A stretch of DNA of 64,000 bases from Brevibacillus antibioticus (GCF_005217615.1 NZ_SZNK01000001.1:3250501-3314500), one strand, 5' to 3'. Numbered from the stretch's first letter, positions 8,235 through 17,105 are shown. Program-made: numbers and translations. The notes: generated from the sequence alone by a model not told the origin.

Positions 8235-9527
8235 TTCCTTCTGTACACGTGCCAATAAATCAACGATGTGCACGGCCTCCATCTTTCCTTCCAGTCCAGC
8301 TCGATGAATGCCTGCTTTCATTTGCAATAGACAGCCCGGATTCGAGGTCACGAGAATGTCTGCTTGGGTAGCCGCTACATGACCCATTTTTACATCCAAA
8401 AGGCTCCCGGCCATCTCAGGCTGCACTAGATTGTAAATGCCAGCTGAACCGCAGCAGCGATCTCCTTCGCGAAGCTGTACGTATGTGGCTCCCGGAATGG
8501 CTTGTAAGAGACTCACTGGCTCTTTTGTCACCTTCATCCCGTTGCGAAGGTGACAGGAGGATTGATAGGTGATTCTTTGCGGTAATAACTGCCATTCTTT
8601 TGGTTCGACGAGGCGTGCAAGCACCTCGCTAATATCCTTCACGCGTGAAGCGAACCATTGTGCCCTCTCCTGCCATTCGGCATCTTCCGCCAGCAGATGG
8701 TCGTATTCTTGCAGCATCGCACCGCAACCACCTGCATTGGATACAATGATATCCACGTCAGCCTTGTGAAAAGCTGCCACGTTTTTTCGCGCCAGATGGC
8801 GAGCCTGTTCACGTTCACCGCTATGTGCATGGAGAGCACCGCAACAAACCTGGTCTGGAGCGATGAGGACCTCACAGCCTGCCTCACTTAGAAGCCGCAC
8901 CGTGTTGCGATTCGTCTCATTGAATAAGACATCCATGATGCAGCCATGAAACATTCCAACACGATACTTGCGTTCGCCTACGGCTGGAATAACCGTGCCA
9001 CCGAAAAAATCCACGATACCTTTTCCAGATGCTTCAGGAATGATCGCTTCCATCTCTCGCATTTGCTTTGGCAGAATGGACAGCACCCCCAGCTTGCGAA
9101 CGGCTTTTTTCACACCTGAGCGTTGATAAAAGCGCAAGAGTCCGCCGAGCTGGTACATGCGCTTCTGATGAGGAAACAGGTGGAAAAACGCGAGCTTGCG
9201 GACGGCTTTGACCCACCAAGAATGCTCCTGCACCTCTTCGATCGCTTCTCTCGTCTGTTCGATCAGCTGACCGTACTGCACACCTGCCGGGCATACCGGC
9301 TCACATGCCCGGCAGCCTAGACACAGATTCATTTGATCGACGAAATCTTTGTCCGGCTCCATGACACCGTCTGCTACGGCTTTCATCAAGGCGATGCGAC
9401 CTCGTGGAGAAGCCGCCTCATAGCCTGTTTCCTGAAAGGTCGGACAGGCAGGCTGGCAGAAGCCACAACGCATGCAATTGGACAGTTCATCGTAATCGAG
9501 TTTCTTTACCAAGGCTTCTTTAAGCAC
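8208..9527 (-). CDS. glcF: Glycolate oxidase iron-sulfur subunit
   Basis: 439 aa. Two ferredoxin-type 4Fe-4S motifs lie at the front (CMRCGFCQPACP and CLGCRACEPVCP). Two CCG domains follow (CCGALHAHSG and CCGSAGIYN). With GlcD it forms the membrane-associated complex that oxidises glycolate (or lactate-like 2-hydroxy acids) to glyoxylate and passes electrons to the respiratory chain. I take the GTG at 9525-9527, which overlaps the end of glcD and has GTGGTGG upstream; a TTG at 9563 would add 12 residues. It is translationally coupled to glcD. Confidence 0.9.
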   Translation of the reverse strand: MLKEALVKKLDYDELSNCMRCGFCQPACPTFQETGYEAASPRGRIALMKAVADGVMEPDKDFVDQMNLCLGCRACEPVCPAGVQYGQLIEQTREAIEEVQEHSWWVKAVRKLAFFHLFPHQKRMYQLGGLLRFYQRSGVKKAVRKLGVLSILPKQMREMEAIIPEASGKGIVDFFGGTVIPAVGERKYRVGMFHGCIMDVLFNETNRNTVRLLSEAGCEVLIAPDQVCCGALHAHSGEREQARHLARKNVAAFHKADVDIIVSNAGGCGAMLQEYDHLLAEDAEWQERAQWFASRVKDISEVLARLVEPKEWQLLPQRITYQSSCHLRNGMKVTKEPVSLLQAIPGATYVQLREGDRCCGSAGIYNLVQPEMAGSLLDVKMGHVAATQADILVTSNPGCLLQMKAGIHRAGLEGKMEAVHIVDLLARVQKEEKPLSTPE

Positions 9528-10935
9528 GCTGGACCACCACTCTGTTCCGGGAGTGTTTCGCAAACATCTTGTCAGGGTTCAGGAGATTATGAGGATCGAA
9601 AGCATGCTTGATGCCTTTCATGATCTCGATACCTGAGGCCCCTACCTTCCACTCCAAATACGGTGCCTTGACGATTCCTACACCATGCTCTCCCGTAATC
9701 GTTCCGCCCAAATCGATTGCCGCCGCGAAAATTTCCTCGAAGGCATGCTCGACACGCTCGATCTCTTCCGTGTTGCGAGCGTCTGTCATACAGGTCGGAT
9801 GTAAATTGCCGTCTCCTGCATGGCCAAAGGTGCAAATTTGCAGTCCGTAACGCTCTGTAATCTCTTGGATTGCGGCGACCATCGGGGCAATCGCGGCACG
9901 GGGAACTGTTGCGTCCTCCAAGATGGTCGTCGGACGCATCCGTGACAATGCGGCGAGCGCACTGCGTCTGGCAGTCATTACCTCATCAGCTTCCTCGACT
10001 GTCGTCGCTACCTTGATTTGGACGGCATCATTCTTCTGGCAAATAGCAGCAATCTGCTCCATGTCCCGTTCGACTGTCTGCGGCTCTCCGTCCTGACCGA
10101 TCAGGAGAATTGCCGCCACATTTGTCGGAAGCCCGATCTGTTTGAAATCCTCGACAACACGGATCGTGCCCTGATCGAGAAATTCAAGCGTGCCAGGGAT
10201 GATACGATTGGCAATGATATCGGAAACAGACCTCGCCGCCTGTGCCATATCTGCGAACATCGCAAGCATCACTCGCTGTGTCTGCGGCTTCGGAATCAGC
10301 TTGAGAATAGCCTCGGTAATGATCGCTAATGTGCCCTCGCTACCGACCAAGAGCTTGGTCAGATCATAACCCGCCACATCCTTCATCAGCTTGCCCCCGG
10401 TACGAATGACTTCTCCGTTCGGCAACACAGCTTCGAGACCCAGCACGTAATCCTTGGTTGTTCCGTACTTCAACCCGCGCAGTCCACCCGAATTAAGCGC
10501 AATATTCCCGCCAATCGTGGAGATGACCATACTGCCTGGATCGGGTGGGTAAAACAAACCGAGTGCCTCTACCGCCTGATGGATGTCGACCGTTCGGACC
10601 CCCGGCTGCACCGTAATCGTCAAATTTTGCTCGTCAATCTCTACGATCTGATTCATCCGGCTCAACACCAAGACAATCCCGCCACCGACTGGTATCGTTC
10701 CGCCGCATAGATTGGAGCCAGCTCCACGCGTCACAACAGAGATGTGGTGTCGTGCTGCAACTCGCATGACCTGTTGGACTTCGTCTGTGCTCTTCGGCAT
10801 GACGACCACATCCGGCAATGCTTGCTGCATCGGCGTCGCGTCATACGAATAGGCAACTAATGCTTCCTGTTTATCGAGACAGTTTTTCTCTCCGACGATG
10901 GCACGCAGCTCTTCGCGAATGGATTCTGGCAGCAT
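9520..10935 (-). CDS. glcD: Glycolate oxidase FAD-binding subunit
   Basis: 471 aa. The FAD-binding PCMH segment shows VVTRGAGSNLCGG and PPDPGSMVISTIGGN, and the C-terminal FAD-oxidase domain ends with GEHGVGIVKAPYLEW and HNLLNPDKMF, as in GlcD and other VAO-type 2-hydroxyacid dehydrogenases. It oxidises glycolate with FAD and hands electrons to GlcF. The start at 10933-10935 (ATG-CTG-CCA) is preferred because AAAGGATGGGAG is well placed before it; an ATG four codons upstream has no spacer to a ribosome-binding site. A strong promoter lies about 220 bp upstream, leaving a long leader that holds a 42-codon ORF. Confidence 0.9.
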   Translation of the reverse strand: MLPESIREELRAIVGEKNCLDKQEALVAYSYDATPMQQALPDVVVMPKSTDEVQQVMRVAARHHISVVTRGAGSNLCGGTIPVGGGIVLVLSRMNQIVEIDEQNLTITVQPGVRTVDIHQAVEALGLFYPPDPGSMVISTIGGNIALNSGGLRGLKYGTTKDYVLGLEAVLPNGEVIRTGGKLMKDVAGYDLTKLLVGSEGTLAIITEAILKLIPKPQTQRVMLAMFADMAQAARSVSDIIANRIIPGTLEFLDQGTIRVVEDFKQIGLPTNVAAILLIGQDGEPQTVERDMEQIAAICQKNDAVQIKVATTVEEADEVMTARRSALAALSRMRPTTILEDATVPRAAIAPMVAAIQEITERYGLQICTFGHAGDGNLHPTCMTDARNTEEIERVEHAFEEIFAAAIDLGGTITGEHGVGIVKAPYLEWKVGASGIEIMKGIKHAFDPHNLLNPDKMFAKHSRNRVVVQRA

Positions 10936-10973
10936 GGAATCTCCCATCCTTTCCCAACAACTTAGTCCAACTG

Positions 10974-11102
10974 CTAAATCGGTCCCCTGATTCTTCCATT
11001 GGTAACATTCAACAGACGAGTGGCCTCTTCCCTGCCCGATCCGGTCAATACTTCCAGTCCTACGACCACACCACGTTTGGTCACATCGTATTTATGGTAC
11101 AT
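10974..11102 (-). CDS. Small ORF in the glcDF leader (42 codons, unknown)
   Basis: An ATG at 11100-11102, with AGGGG about nine bases upstream, opens a 42-residue frame starting M-Y-H-K-Y-D-V-T-K-R and ending G-R-I-R-G-P-I. It lies wholly between the mapped promoter (11158-11186) and glcD and stops 38 bp before the glcD start. The composition looks protein-like but I recognise no family. It could be a leader peptide, a small accessory protein, or the remnant of a larger gene. Confidence 0.4.
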   Translation of the reverse strand: MYHKYDVTKRGVVVGLEVLTGSGREEATRLLNVTNGRIRGPI

Positions 11103-11157
11103 TCTTCGAAACCCCTATTTATTAATTATCTGAAATTTCACTCCTATTATCACACAT

Positions 11158-11186
11158 ATTATATGCAGTAAAATTACACATTTCAA
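11158..11186 (-). promoter_or_regulatory. SigA-type promoter of glcDF
   Basis: On the minus strand TTGAAA (11181-11186) and TATAAT (11158-11163) are separated by 17 bp. The AT-rich flanks and the ~200-bp leader before glcD are consistent with a regulated transcript. Confidence 0.7.
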
Positions 11187-11282
11187 CCGATATACATTAA
11201 ATTTTATTACTCGAAATAATAACGCAAACAAGCCGAACCTCTTTTACAAAGGCTCGGCTTGTCTTCCTATTTAAGGATCGTA

Positions 11283-11660
11283 TTACGCAAACAAACTGAT
11301 CAGGTTCCCATCCGGGTCCTTCACAATGGCATACCGCTGGCCCCAAAACGCATCCCACGGCTCACGGTGACTCTCGTAGCCATGGGAAATGATTTTCGTA
11401 TACAACGCATCAAGCGCCGCTGCATCCTCACACAAAAAAGCCAGCTCAATCCGATGCCCGACAGGTGCTTCCCATCCTCCATACACACCCTTGGCAACTT
11501 CCATTGTATCAAAGGCCAGACGAAAACCGTCCTGCGCTACCTCCACATGCGGCTCTTCATTTGCTCCCTCGGGAATATCGAAACCGAGTACCCGATAGAA
11601 ATCCAACGCTTTTTTCATGTCCTGTACAACAATCCCTACCATATCAAGCTTGATTCCCAC
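11283..11660 (-). CDS. VOC (glyoxalase/bleomycin-resistance fold) protein
   Basis: 125 aa. It shows one VOC domain: MVGIVVQDMKKALDFYRVLG at the front, IELAFLC in the middle and Y-A-I-V-K-D-P-D-G-N-L-I-S-L-F at the end. These proteins bind a metal or small ligand; the substrate is unknown. The start is taken as GTG at 11658-11660 because AGGAG lies eight bases upstream. It overlaps the tail of the YjbR-like gene, so the two form an operon. Confidence 0.75.
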   Translation of the reverse strand: MGIKLDMVGIVVQDMKKALDFYRVLGFDIPEGANEEPHVEVAQDGFRLAFDTMEVAKGVYGGWEAPVGHRIELAFLCEDAAALDALYTKIISHGYESHREPWDAFWGQRYAIVKDPDGNLISLFA

Positions 11661-11665
11661 ATCAC

Positions 11666-12031
11666 TCACTCCTGTTCGCTCATGATTTCTTGCTGGACGC
11701 GCTTGGGCAGTTTTTGGAGCACCGTTCCGTACGCATGCTCGATCATCCTTTCCCATAAGCCTTCGGGAATATCAGCGTCCAGGTAAACAGAATTCCAATG
11801 GGACTTATTCATGTGATAGCCGGGTACGATCCCTTCGTAGGTCACGCGCAATTCCTCCGCACGCATCGGATCGCATTTTACGGTGAGGATGCGAACACCT
11901 TTGGAATCGCCTCCGATCATGGCAAATATTTTGCCTCCGACATGGTAGCGATCGCATTCCCAATCCATCTGATAGTCATGGGTGGCACCGGGCTGCTTCC
12001 GGCAGTATGTATCTAATGTGTGTTCATTCAC
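11666..12031 (-). CDS. MmcQ/YjbR family protein
   Basis: 121 aa. The opening LDTYCRKQPGATHDYQMDW, then K-I-F-A-M-I and the late N-K-S-H-W-N-S-V-Y-L-D are the standard landmarks of the YjbR (CyaY-like fold, double-wing DNA-binding) family. The cellular role is not known. It leads a two-gene operon with the VOC protein; A-G-G-A-T-G-G precedes the start region. Confidence 0.85.
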   Translation of the reverse strand: MNEHTLDTYCRKQPGATHDYQMDWECDRYHVGGKIFAMIGGDSKGVRILTVKCDPMRAEELRVTYEGIVPGYHMNKSHWNSVYLDADIPEGLWERMIEHAYGTVLQKLPKRVQQEIMSEQE

Positions 12032-12107
12032 ATGAATTCACCATCCTTTCTTTAGGGTAACGCGTCTCGACAAAAGAAGATTGTAAAAAACGGACAACTT
12101 TTAAAGA

Positions 12108-12944
12108 CTATTCATTCGCACGATTTGGCGAAATCATTTTACTTGGAGCTACACCATAAAAAGTGTGAAAGCTTTTGATCAAGTGCGACTGATCGTAATA
12201 GCCACATTGGAGAGCTGCATCTGTAAACGAAGTGCGAGTTCCCTTAGCCAGCATTTGCAGCAGCCCTTGAAATTGAATGATTCGGCCCAGTTCCTTCGGG
12301 CTCATACCCAATTGTTGTTGAAACGTCCTGCGCAAGGTTCTCTCGCTGTAATTCACTTTCTCAGCGAGCGCTGTCATGGAAAGATTTCCTCTGTATTCAT
12401 ATAAATAGTTCATGCTGGTCAATAGCAACGGGTCTGCTCGATCATCCCTCCACAATCGTTTGATAAGCTCCCGCTCCAAAAAAGCGATCCGCTCCGCCGT
12501 ATTGGAAGCTTCGAGCAAGCCTTCTATCACCTCATTCGCCTCTTTACCCCAGATGTCTTCCAGATTCGGATGATGTCCATTGATCACGGCGACAGGGTAG
12601 CGCAAAAAGCGAGCTGCTCCCTCCGCGTAAAATCGGATGCCAATCATGGATTGTGGTTCAGTCAATGGGATCACCTCATACGTCCTCATCAGTCCCGTTA
12701 GAAATGCCCCCTTCTGATAGGAAGTGGCATCGAGATTGAAAATGATATCGACGCATCCATCGGGTATGACCCGGCTTGCGGATGCTATCCCTTTACCGTC
12801 GTATTCTGAGGTCCAGTAGCAGGCGATATCGTTCACCAGACATTTGCTGGGCATGTACTCCTGATAGTGATAGGCATTTTGGGCGCTCGCTCGTTGCAGA
12901 GTCGGAGGTTGCACCGGACGGAATTGCCTCATGATTTTCGCCAT
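12108..12944 (-). CDS. AraC-family transcriptional regulator
   Basis: 278 aa. The N-terminal ~160 residues form a DUF6597-like ligand domain (IPDGCVDIIFNLD is characteristic). The C-terminal ~100 residues are an AraC DNA-binding domain with two helix-turn-helices (LSMTALAEKVNYSERTLRR and F-T-D-A-A-L-Q-C-G-Y-Y-D-Q-S-H). The first ATG has AGGA just upstream; an ATG four codons later is also possible. The neighbours (YjbR, VOC) are likely but unproven targets. Confidence 0.85.
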   Translation of the reverse strand: MAKIMRQFRPVQPPTLQRASAQNAYHYQEYMPSKCLVNDIACYWTSEYDGKGIASASRVIPDGCVDIIFNLDATSYQKGAFLTGLMRTYEVIPLTEPQSMIGIRFYAEGAARFLRYPVAVINGHHPNLEDIWGKEANEVIEGLLEASNTAERIAFLERELIKRLWRDDRADPLLLTSMNYLYEYRGNLSMTALAEKVNYSERTLRRTFQQQLGMSPKELGRIIQFQGLLQMLAKGTRTSFTDAALQCGYYDQSHLIKSFHTFYGVAPSKMISPNRANE

Positions 12945-13105
12945 CCTTGTCCTATGATTAGAACATATATTCCCCCATAATCCTTTAACTCCTTCTTACG
13001 CCCTTAGCCATTTTTGAAAAACGTCCCTTGTTAAAATAAAAACGGTCGCGAACACTTCTGCATATGCTGGGACGAATGGATTTTTCGTAAAGTGAGGTGC
13101 ATGAT

Positions 13106-13879
13106 GTGATCTCCTCCTCCAAGTGGAGCCTTCATCAGTTCTTTTCAGAAAGTCCTTACATTCGTCCTTACCTGCCGCCTACTGCTTTATATCAGCCCGC
13201 AAACTTGGACTCGTATTTAGCGAAGTATTCTACCGTCTATATCAAACCAACGAGAACCCATATGGGGAAAGGCATTATTCGTGTCTGGAAAACAGATCGT
13301 GGGGACTATCAATTTGTGAAGGAGCGCGGAGAGCCTGTGCAAGCAAATTCTTTAGCTGACTTGAAGCAGCAGCTTGCCGTGCAGTGTACAGAAAAAAATT
13401 ATGTCATACAAAAAGGGCTGGATTTAGCTGAAATCGACGCTCGTCCCTTTGATATTCGCGTCATGATGATGCGCAATGGCCTGGGCAAATGGCAATATGC
13501 TGGCATGCTAGCTAAGGTAGCTGGTGCCGACAGTATTATTACCAATGTCGCTCGCGGCGGCGGATATGCCGTAACAGTCCCGCATGCCTTGAAAAAGTCC
13601 GGAGCTGTCACACCCGACAAGATAAAAGGGATCGTCTCTTTGTTGATCCAAATCAGTCACCGTGTATGTGCCCACTTTAATAAATATCGGCACAGTGCGC
13701 AAATCGGCGTCGATTTTGCTATTGATAAAACTGGAAACCTCTCCATTATTGAGGTCAATTACGACTTTCCATCCCATGGGCTGTTTGCCAAGCTCAAAGA
13801 CAAGACCTATTATCATACGATTAAAAGACTTCACTATCAGTATAAAAACCGCGTGAAACGAAAACAGAGGAAGGCATAA
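13106..13879 (+). CDS. YheC/YheD-family ATP-grasp protein (spore coat associated type)
   Basis: 257 aa. The landmarks RPYLPPTALYQPANL, VYIKPTRTHMGKGIIRV, RPFDIRVMMMRNG and I-G-V-D-F-A-I-D-K-T-G-N with I-E-V-N-Y-D are those of YheC/YheD proteins, an ATP-grasp fold found in spore formers and often associated with the coat. The substrate is unknown. The GTG at 13106 is preferred because GAGGTG sits just upstream; another GTG three codons earlier would overlap that site. Shorter than the 360-450 aa Bacillus proteins: it lacks their N-terminal domain. Confidence 0.8.
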   Translation: MISSSKWSLHQFFSESPYIRPYLPPTALYQPANLDSYLAKYSTVYIKPTRTHMGKGIIRVWKTDRGDYQFVKERGEPVQANSLADLKQQLAVQCTEKNYVIQKGLDLAEIDARPFDIRVMMMRNGLGKWQYAGMLAKVAGADSIITNVARGGGYAVTVPHALKKSGAVTPDKIKGIVSLLIQISHRVCAHFNKYRHSAQIGVDFAIDKTGNLSIIEVNYDFPSHGLFAKLKDKTYYHTIKRLHYQYKNRVKRKQRKA

Positions 13880-13895
13880 TCGCCCTCCTCTGTTT
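13862..13895 (+). terminator. Terminator overlapping the end of the YheC/D gene
   Basis: AAACAGAGGA (13862-13871) pairs with TCCTCTGTTT (13886-13895); the stem includes the final codons of the gene. Confidence 0.55.
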
Positions 13896-13915
13896 GTCTG
13901 ATTCCTGAATATGTC

Positions 13916-14380
13916 TTATTCGTGTGCCAATGTCGTTCCTTTTGTCTCCAGCATGGAGGTGCAGTTCGGGCAGCGCGTAGCCTTGATCGGAATCGCGGAG
14001 ATGCAATGCGGGCACTCTTTGGTCGTTACAGGCGCTTGCTCCACTTCTTGCTTGCGTTTGAAACGGTTGAGCTGCTTGATGACGATAAAAATGGAGAAGG
14101 CAATAATGACAAAATCAATCACAGAGTTGAGGAACAACCCGTAGTTCAGCGTCGCAGCATGTGCTTCTTTTGCTTCGGCGAGTGTCTTATGAGGAACCCC
14201 GCTCAAATTGATGAACAAGCCGGAGAAATCCACCTTGCCTAGAAGCAATCCGATCAATGGGGTAATAATGTCATTAACGAGTGAGGTCACAATTTTCCCA
14301 AAAGCCCCACCGATCACGACACCGACAGCGAGATCCATCACGTTTCCCTTTAACGCAAACTCTTTAAACTCTTTTAACAT
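13916..14380 (-). CDS. mscL: Large-conductance mechanosensitive channel with C-terminal zinc ribbon
   Basis: 154 aa. The first ~120 residues are a standard Msc[21 protein letters not shown], the pore helix [11 protein letters not shown], and a second helix [16 protein letters not shown]. It releases solutes on hypo-osmotic shock. After the channel a tail carries two CxxC pairs ([18 protein letters not shown]), a zinc-ribbon extension absent from the ~130-aa B. subtilis protein. The start is the ATG after AAGGAGG, not the upstream in-frame GTG. It lies 13 bp downstream of the nucleoside hydrolase gene, in the same operon. Confidence 0.92.
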   Translation of the reverse strand: MLKEFKEFALKGNVMDLAVGVVIGGAFGKIVTSLVNDIITPLIGLLLGKVDFSGLFINLSGVPHKTLAEAKEAHAATLNYGLFLNSVIDFVIIAFSIFIVIKQLNRFKRKQEVEQAPVTTKECPHCISAIPIKATRCPNCTSMLETKGTTLAHE

Positions 14381-14393
14381 AATGACTTCCTCC

Positions 14394-15326
14394 TTACTCA
14401 CCTAAAACATATTGTAAAAAATGGCTGACAAAGCGTTCATGATCAACCTCCAGGTATACGTCCACATTCGGCGACTGTGCTGGATGTTCCCGTCTGTCTC
14501 CAATCGTACGGGCATCACTGGCTCCCCCGGATGTATCTACCGCAACATGCATCGGGACTGACTTCACAAACGTCGGATCAATGACGACACCTACCGCCAA
14601 CGGATCATGCAGACCGCAGCCGCGCAAATTGCCCACTGTTGCGTAGGCATCCATGTACACCTCACACATATCCGCGAAAAAATGACTTAAGCGTGTATCC
14701 TTCGCTCTCCATTCCTGCAAGTGTTCGCGGGTAAGCAGCGTTTGCATCGTCACATCCAGGCCTACGAGCGTCACGGGAATACCAGACTGGAAGATGTACG
14801 CTGCGGCTTCCGGATCGGCGCAAATATTCGCCTCCGCTACAGGCGTGCGATTCCCCGGCACCGTTATAGCTCCTCCCATCACGACCACTCGTTTGACAAG
14901 GGATACGATTTCTGGAGAAGCCATAATCGCCTGCGCCAAATTGGCCATGCTCCCGACGGTCACGAGTGTCACTTCGTGAGGATTTTCCTTTATCGTAGAG
15001 ATGAGAAATTGTGTGGCACTCTGTGGCTGAGCCTTTGTCGATGGATCTGGAAGGACGACATTGCCTAGCCCGTTTTCACCGTGGAACAGCCTTGCTTTTC
15101 CAGTAAGCTCGCGAACAATCGGCTTCGATGCCCCCTGATAGACAGGAATCTCAGACGCACCCAGCAGCTCGAGCACCTGTAAGGTATTGCGTGTTGCTTC
15201 CTCCACCGTGATATTGCCAAAAGTCGTGGTAATCCCACACACTTCAAGAGCAGGCGAGTGAACGGCATAAGCAATCGCCATCGCATCATCAATCCCGGTA
15301 TCTACATCCAAAATGATTTTTTCCAT
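14394..15326 (-). CDS. Inosine-uridine-preferring nucleoside hydrolase
   Basis: 310 aa. It opens with the calcium-binding [15 protein letters not shown] motif and has [12 protein letters not shown], then [11 protein letters not shown] and the late G-L-H-D-P-L-A-V aspartate, so all active-site elements are present. It cleaves the N-glycosidic bond of ribonucleosides for base and ribose salvage. The start has GGGAGGGG upstream. It follows an inactive-looking paralogue by 5 bp and precedes mscL. Confidence 0.92.
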   Translation of the reverse strand: MEKIILDVDTGIDDAMAIAYAVHSPALEVCGITTTFGNITVEEATRNTLQVLELLGASEIPVYQGASKPIVRELTGKARLFHGENGLGNVVLPDPSTKAQPQSATQFLISTIKENPHEVTLVTVGSMANLAQAIMASPEIVSLVKRVVVMGGAITVPGNRTPVAEANICADPEAAAYIFQSGIPVTLVGLDVTMQTLLTREHLQEWRAKDTRLSHFFADMCEVYMDAYATVGNLRGCGLHDPLAVGVVIDPTFVKSVPMHVAVDTSGGASDARTIGDRREHPAQSPNVDVYLEVDHERFVSHFLQYVLGE

Positions 15327-15331
15327 GGCGG

Positions 15332-16180
15332 TTATACCCCTCCCTGATCCAAAACGGTTTGCAAAAAGCGCTCTGCCTCAGCCATCTCTACCTCAACACA
15401 TACAGTCGTATCGGTTCCTACACTCGGTTTCGCACGTAAATCGGCTAGAATGGCGCCACGAGACCATTCACTTTTGCATTCGACCGAGAGTTTCATCTCT
15501 TCCGTCCGACTCTTATCAGGTGAGAGAGCCGCGAGCATCGCTACGCATGCATGGAGCACACGAGCAGAAGTGGTGAACTGCACGTCTGACATCGTCGTTC
15601 TATCGATCAAGCCCACTGCTTGTGCGAAACTTCCCAGCGTATGTACTTGCTCTTCCTTCAAACGAAACGAGCCGGTTGTATCTAACGGAACAAGCACAAG
15701 CGGCAAGCGGGCTGCCAAAACGACCGCAGCTGCTTCCGGATCACCATGCATGTTTGTTTCCGCAATAGCCGTTACGTCTCCTGGTACGCGTATCGCTCCG
15801 CCCTGCACAACGATTCTCGTAAATTTACGCGCCAGCAGTGGATCACGCGTGACAGCCAAAGCTAGCGTCGTCAAACGATCAAACGTCACGAGCGTCAAGT
15901 CACTTTCCTCATCCCGAGCGTTTCCTGTAAGGAGCCGTACACCTTCCGAGGTGGTCTTCTCAACCGTTCCCGAGAAAAGCGGCTGCTTGGCACCTGTAAC
16001 AATTGGAATTTCATAGCCTGGCTGTGCAAACTCAATCAGCTTGCCAACCAAGCTTGACTGCGTGTCTCTGCAAATGATTCCTGCCACTTGAACATCAGGC
16101 GACCGCAAAGCATACAGCAAGGCTAGCCCTTGTCCAAATCCACCGCAAAACTCAATAATCAACCGGTGTTTTTTTGCCAC
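15332..16180 (-). CDS. Nucleoside hydrolase-like protein lacking the catalytic aspartates
   Basis: 282 aa, clearly the same fold and order as the next gene: R-S-P-D-V-Q-V-A-G-I-I, V-V-Q-G-G-A-I-R-V-P-G-D and E-T-N-M-H-G-D-P-E-A-A-A. However the N-terminal DxDxGxDD motif is replaced by EFCGGFGQG, removing all four metal-binding aspartates, and the late HDP aspartate is also gone. It is therefore unlikely to hydrolyse nucleosides. The reading frame is intact and it sits 5 bp from the active paralogue, so it may be a partner or regulator subunit, or a paralogue with a new ligand. Confidence 0.8.
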   Translation of the reverse strand: MAKKHRLIIEFCGGFGQGLALLYALRSPDVQVAGIICRDTQSSLVGKLIEFAQPGYEIPIVTGAKQPLFSGTVEKTTSEGVRLLTGNARDEESDLTLVTFDRLTTLALAVTRDPLLARKFTRIVVQGGAIRVPGDVTAIAETNMHGDPEAAAVVLAARLPLVLVPLDTTGSFRLKEEQVHTLGSFAQAVGLIDRTTMSDVQFTTSARVLHACVAMLAALSPDKSRTEEMKLSVECKSEWSRGAILADLRAKPSVGTDTTVCVEVEMAEAERFLQTVLDQGGV

Positions 16181-16395
16181 AATCTCATCTCCCGCTTCTC
16201 GCTATTGCCATTTGTCAAAACCGCTTTTCCTATGCTATCCAAATCAAGAGCAACCGTCAAATATCCAAATGCTCATCTCTACCTCAACTTCGCTTGCATC
16301 GAACAGATAACTCTTTTACACTTATTCTAACTTCGACAAAAATCGCCATCACACAAGACTAATGCGCCAAGCCATGCAAAAGGAGTATAACGGTC

Positions 16396-16737
16396 ATGCC
16401 CTCGTTGAACCACTCAACCATGGATGCTATTTCTCTCGTGAAAAACCAACTGATCCAAGCGATTGTGCTGCACCAAACGAAGCCTTATCTGCCTGTTTGG
16501 GGAGAACTATTTACAGCGTTGCGGGAACTCCAAAAGGCAGGCCAGCATTCACAGAAAAATATACATGCTTATTCCATCGAGCCGACAGGCGATCTCTGGT
16601 ATTTGTACCGAGAGAATGTTTTTTCTGTCGATCTGCCTGGAATGGGCATCACGATTTCTCTCACACAGGAGCAATTGATTGATGCCTTGCTGAAAGGAAG
16701 CTTTCAACCTACCCTATCGACAACAGAGCCGTCATGA
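16396..16737 (+). CDS. Hypothetical protein, 113 aa
   Basis: A good AAGGAG site lies before the ATG, and a terminator overlaps the end, so this is probably a real gene. The protein is soluble and mixed alpha/beta in appearance (LVKNQLIQAIVLHQTKP, Y-S-I-E-P-T-G-D-L-W-Y-L-Y, I-S-L-T-Q-E-Q-L-I-D-A-L-L-K-G-S). I recognise no family. Confidence 0.65.
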   Translation: MPSLNHSTMDAISLVKNQLIQAIVLHQTKPYLPVWGELFTALRELQKAGQHSQKNIHAYSIEPTGDLWYLYRENVFSVDLPGMGITISLTQEQLIDALLKGSFQPTLSTTEPS

Positions 16738-16754
16738 GAAACGGCTTTTTTTTC
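16727..16754 (+). terminator. Terminator of the 113-aa hypothetical gene
   Basis: AGCCGT (16727-16732) and ACGGCT (16741-16746) followed by eight further T residues. Confidence 0.75.
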
Positions 16755-16767
16755 ATGCATTTTGAAC

Positions 16768-16880
16768 AAAAAAAAGCCCCAAGATCAAATCTTGGGAGAG
16801 AGTAGTACGTTGTATTCACGTGAATAAGCTTATTTTATATCCAACTACTCATTCACTCTAGCTGTATATTTAGGTAATTG
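16768..16880 (-). ncRNA. Candidate small RNA 1 with C/U-rich motif and terminator
   Basis: On the minus strand CGTGAATACAACGTACTACT and then CTCTCCC (16794-16820) run into the stem CCCAAGAT-TTG-ATCTTGGGG with eight T residues. A weak promoter-like pair (TCGACA, then TTTAAT) lies upstream near 16885-16915. A nearly identical CGTGAAT..ACGTACTACYCYC segment precedes the terminator at 21033-21060. The right boundary is a guess. Confidence 0.4.
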
Positions 16881-16937
16881 TACCTATTAAATCCTATAAA
16901 TAAAAATGCTGTCGAAAACGAGCATTTGTCCAATAGC

Positions 16938-17004
16938 AAAAAAAGAGGCGGCCCTTCTGCACAGATTGGGTGCCGCCATCCCGAACTTCCCCAAGTTCGT
17001 TCAT
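16938..17004 (-). ncRNA. Candidate short structured RNA (two stem-loops)
   Basis: The minus strand has a small stem GAACTT-GGGG-AAGTTC (16983-16998) and then a GC stem (GGCGGC at 16972-16977, GCCGCC at 16947-16952) ending in seven T residues. A TACAAT -10-like sequence lies at 17011-17016; the -35 is poor. It could equally be a stranded terminator. Confidence 0.35.
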
Positions 17005-17073
17005 ATTGGAATTGTACTATGAAACGGTCCTATCGAAAAGTGTCAGGTTTTGTTTTCCTGTGAATTATTACAA

Positions 17074-17105
17074 ATCCCTGACGCCTGCTTTAGGCCATCA
17101 GGGAT
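17074..17105 (-). terminator. Stem-loop after the 71-aa small ORF
   Basis: ATCCCTGA and TCAGGGAT form an eight-base stem just past the stop at 17110. The T-run is short, so its strength is uncertain. Confidence 0.55.

Noticed and set aside
16181..16395. Gene between the nucleoside hydrolase pair and the 113-aa gene
   Set aside because: Short plus-strand frames here have no ribosome-binding site and overlap the divergent promoter area.
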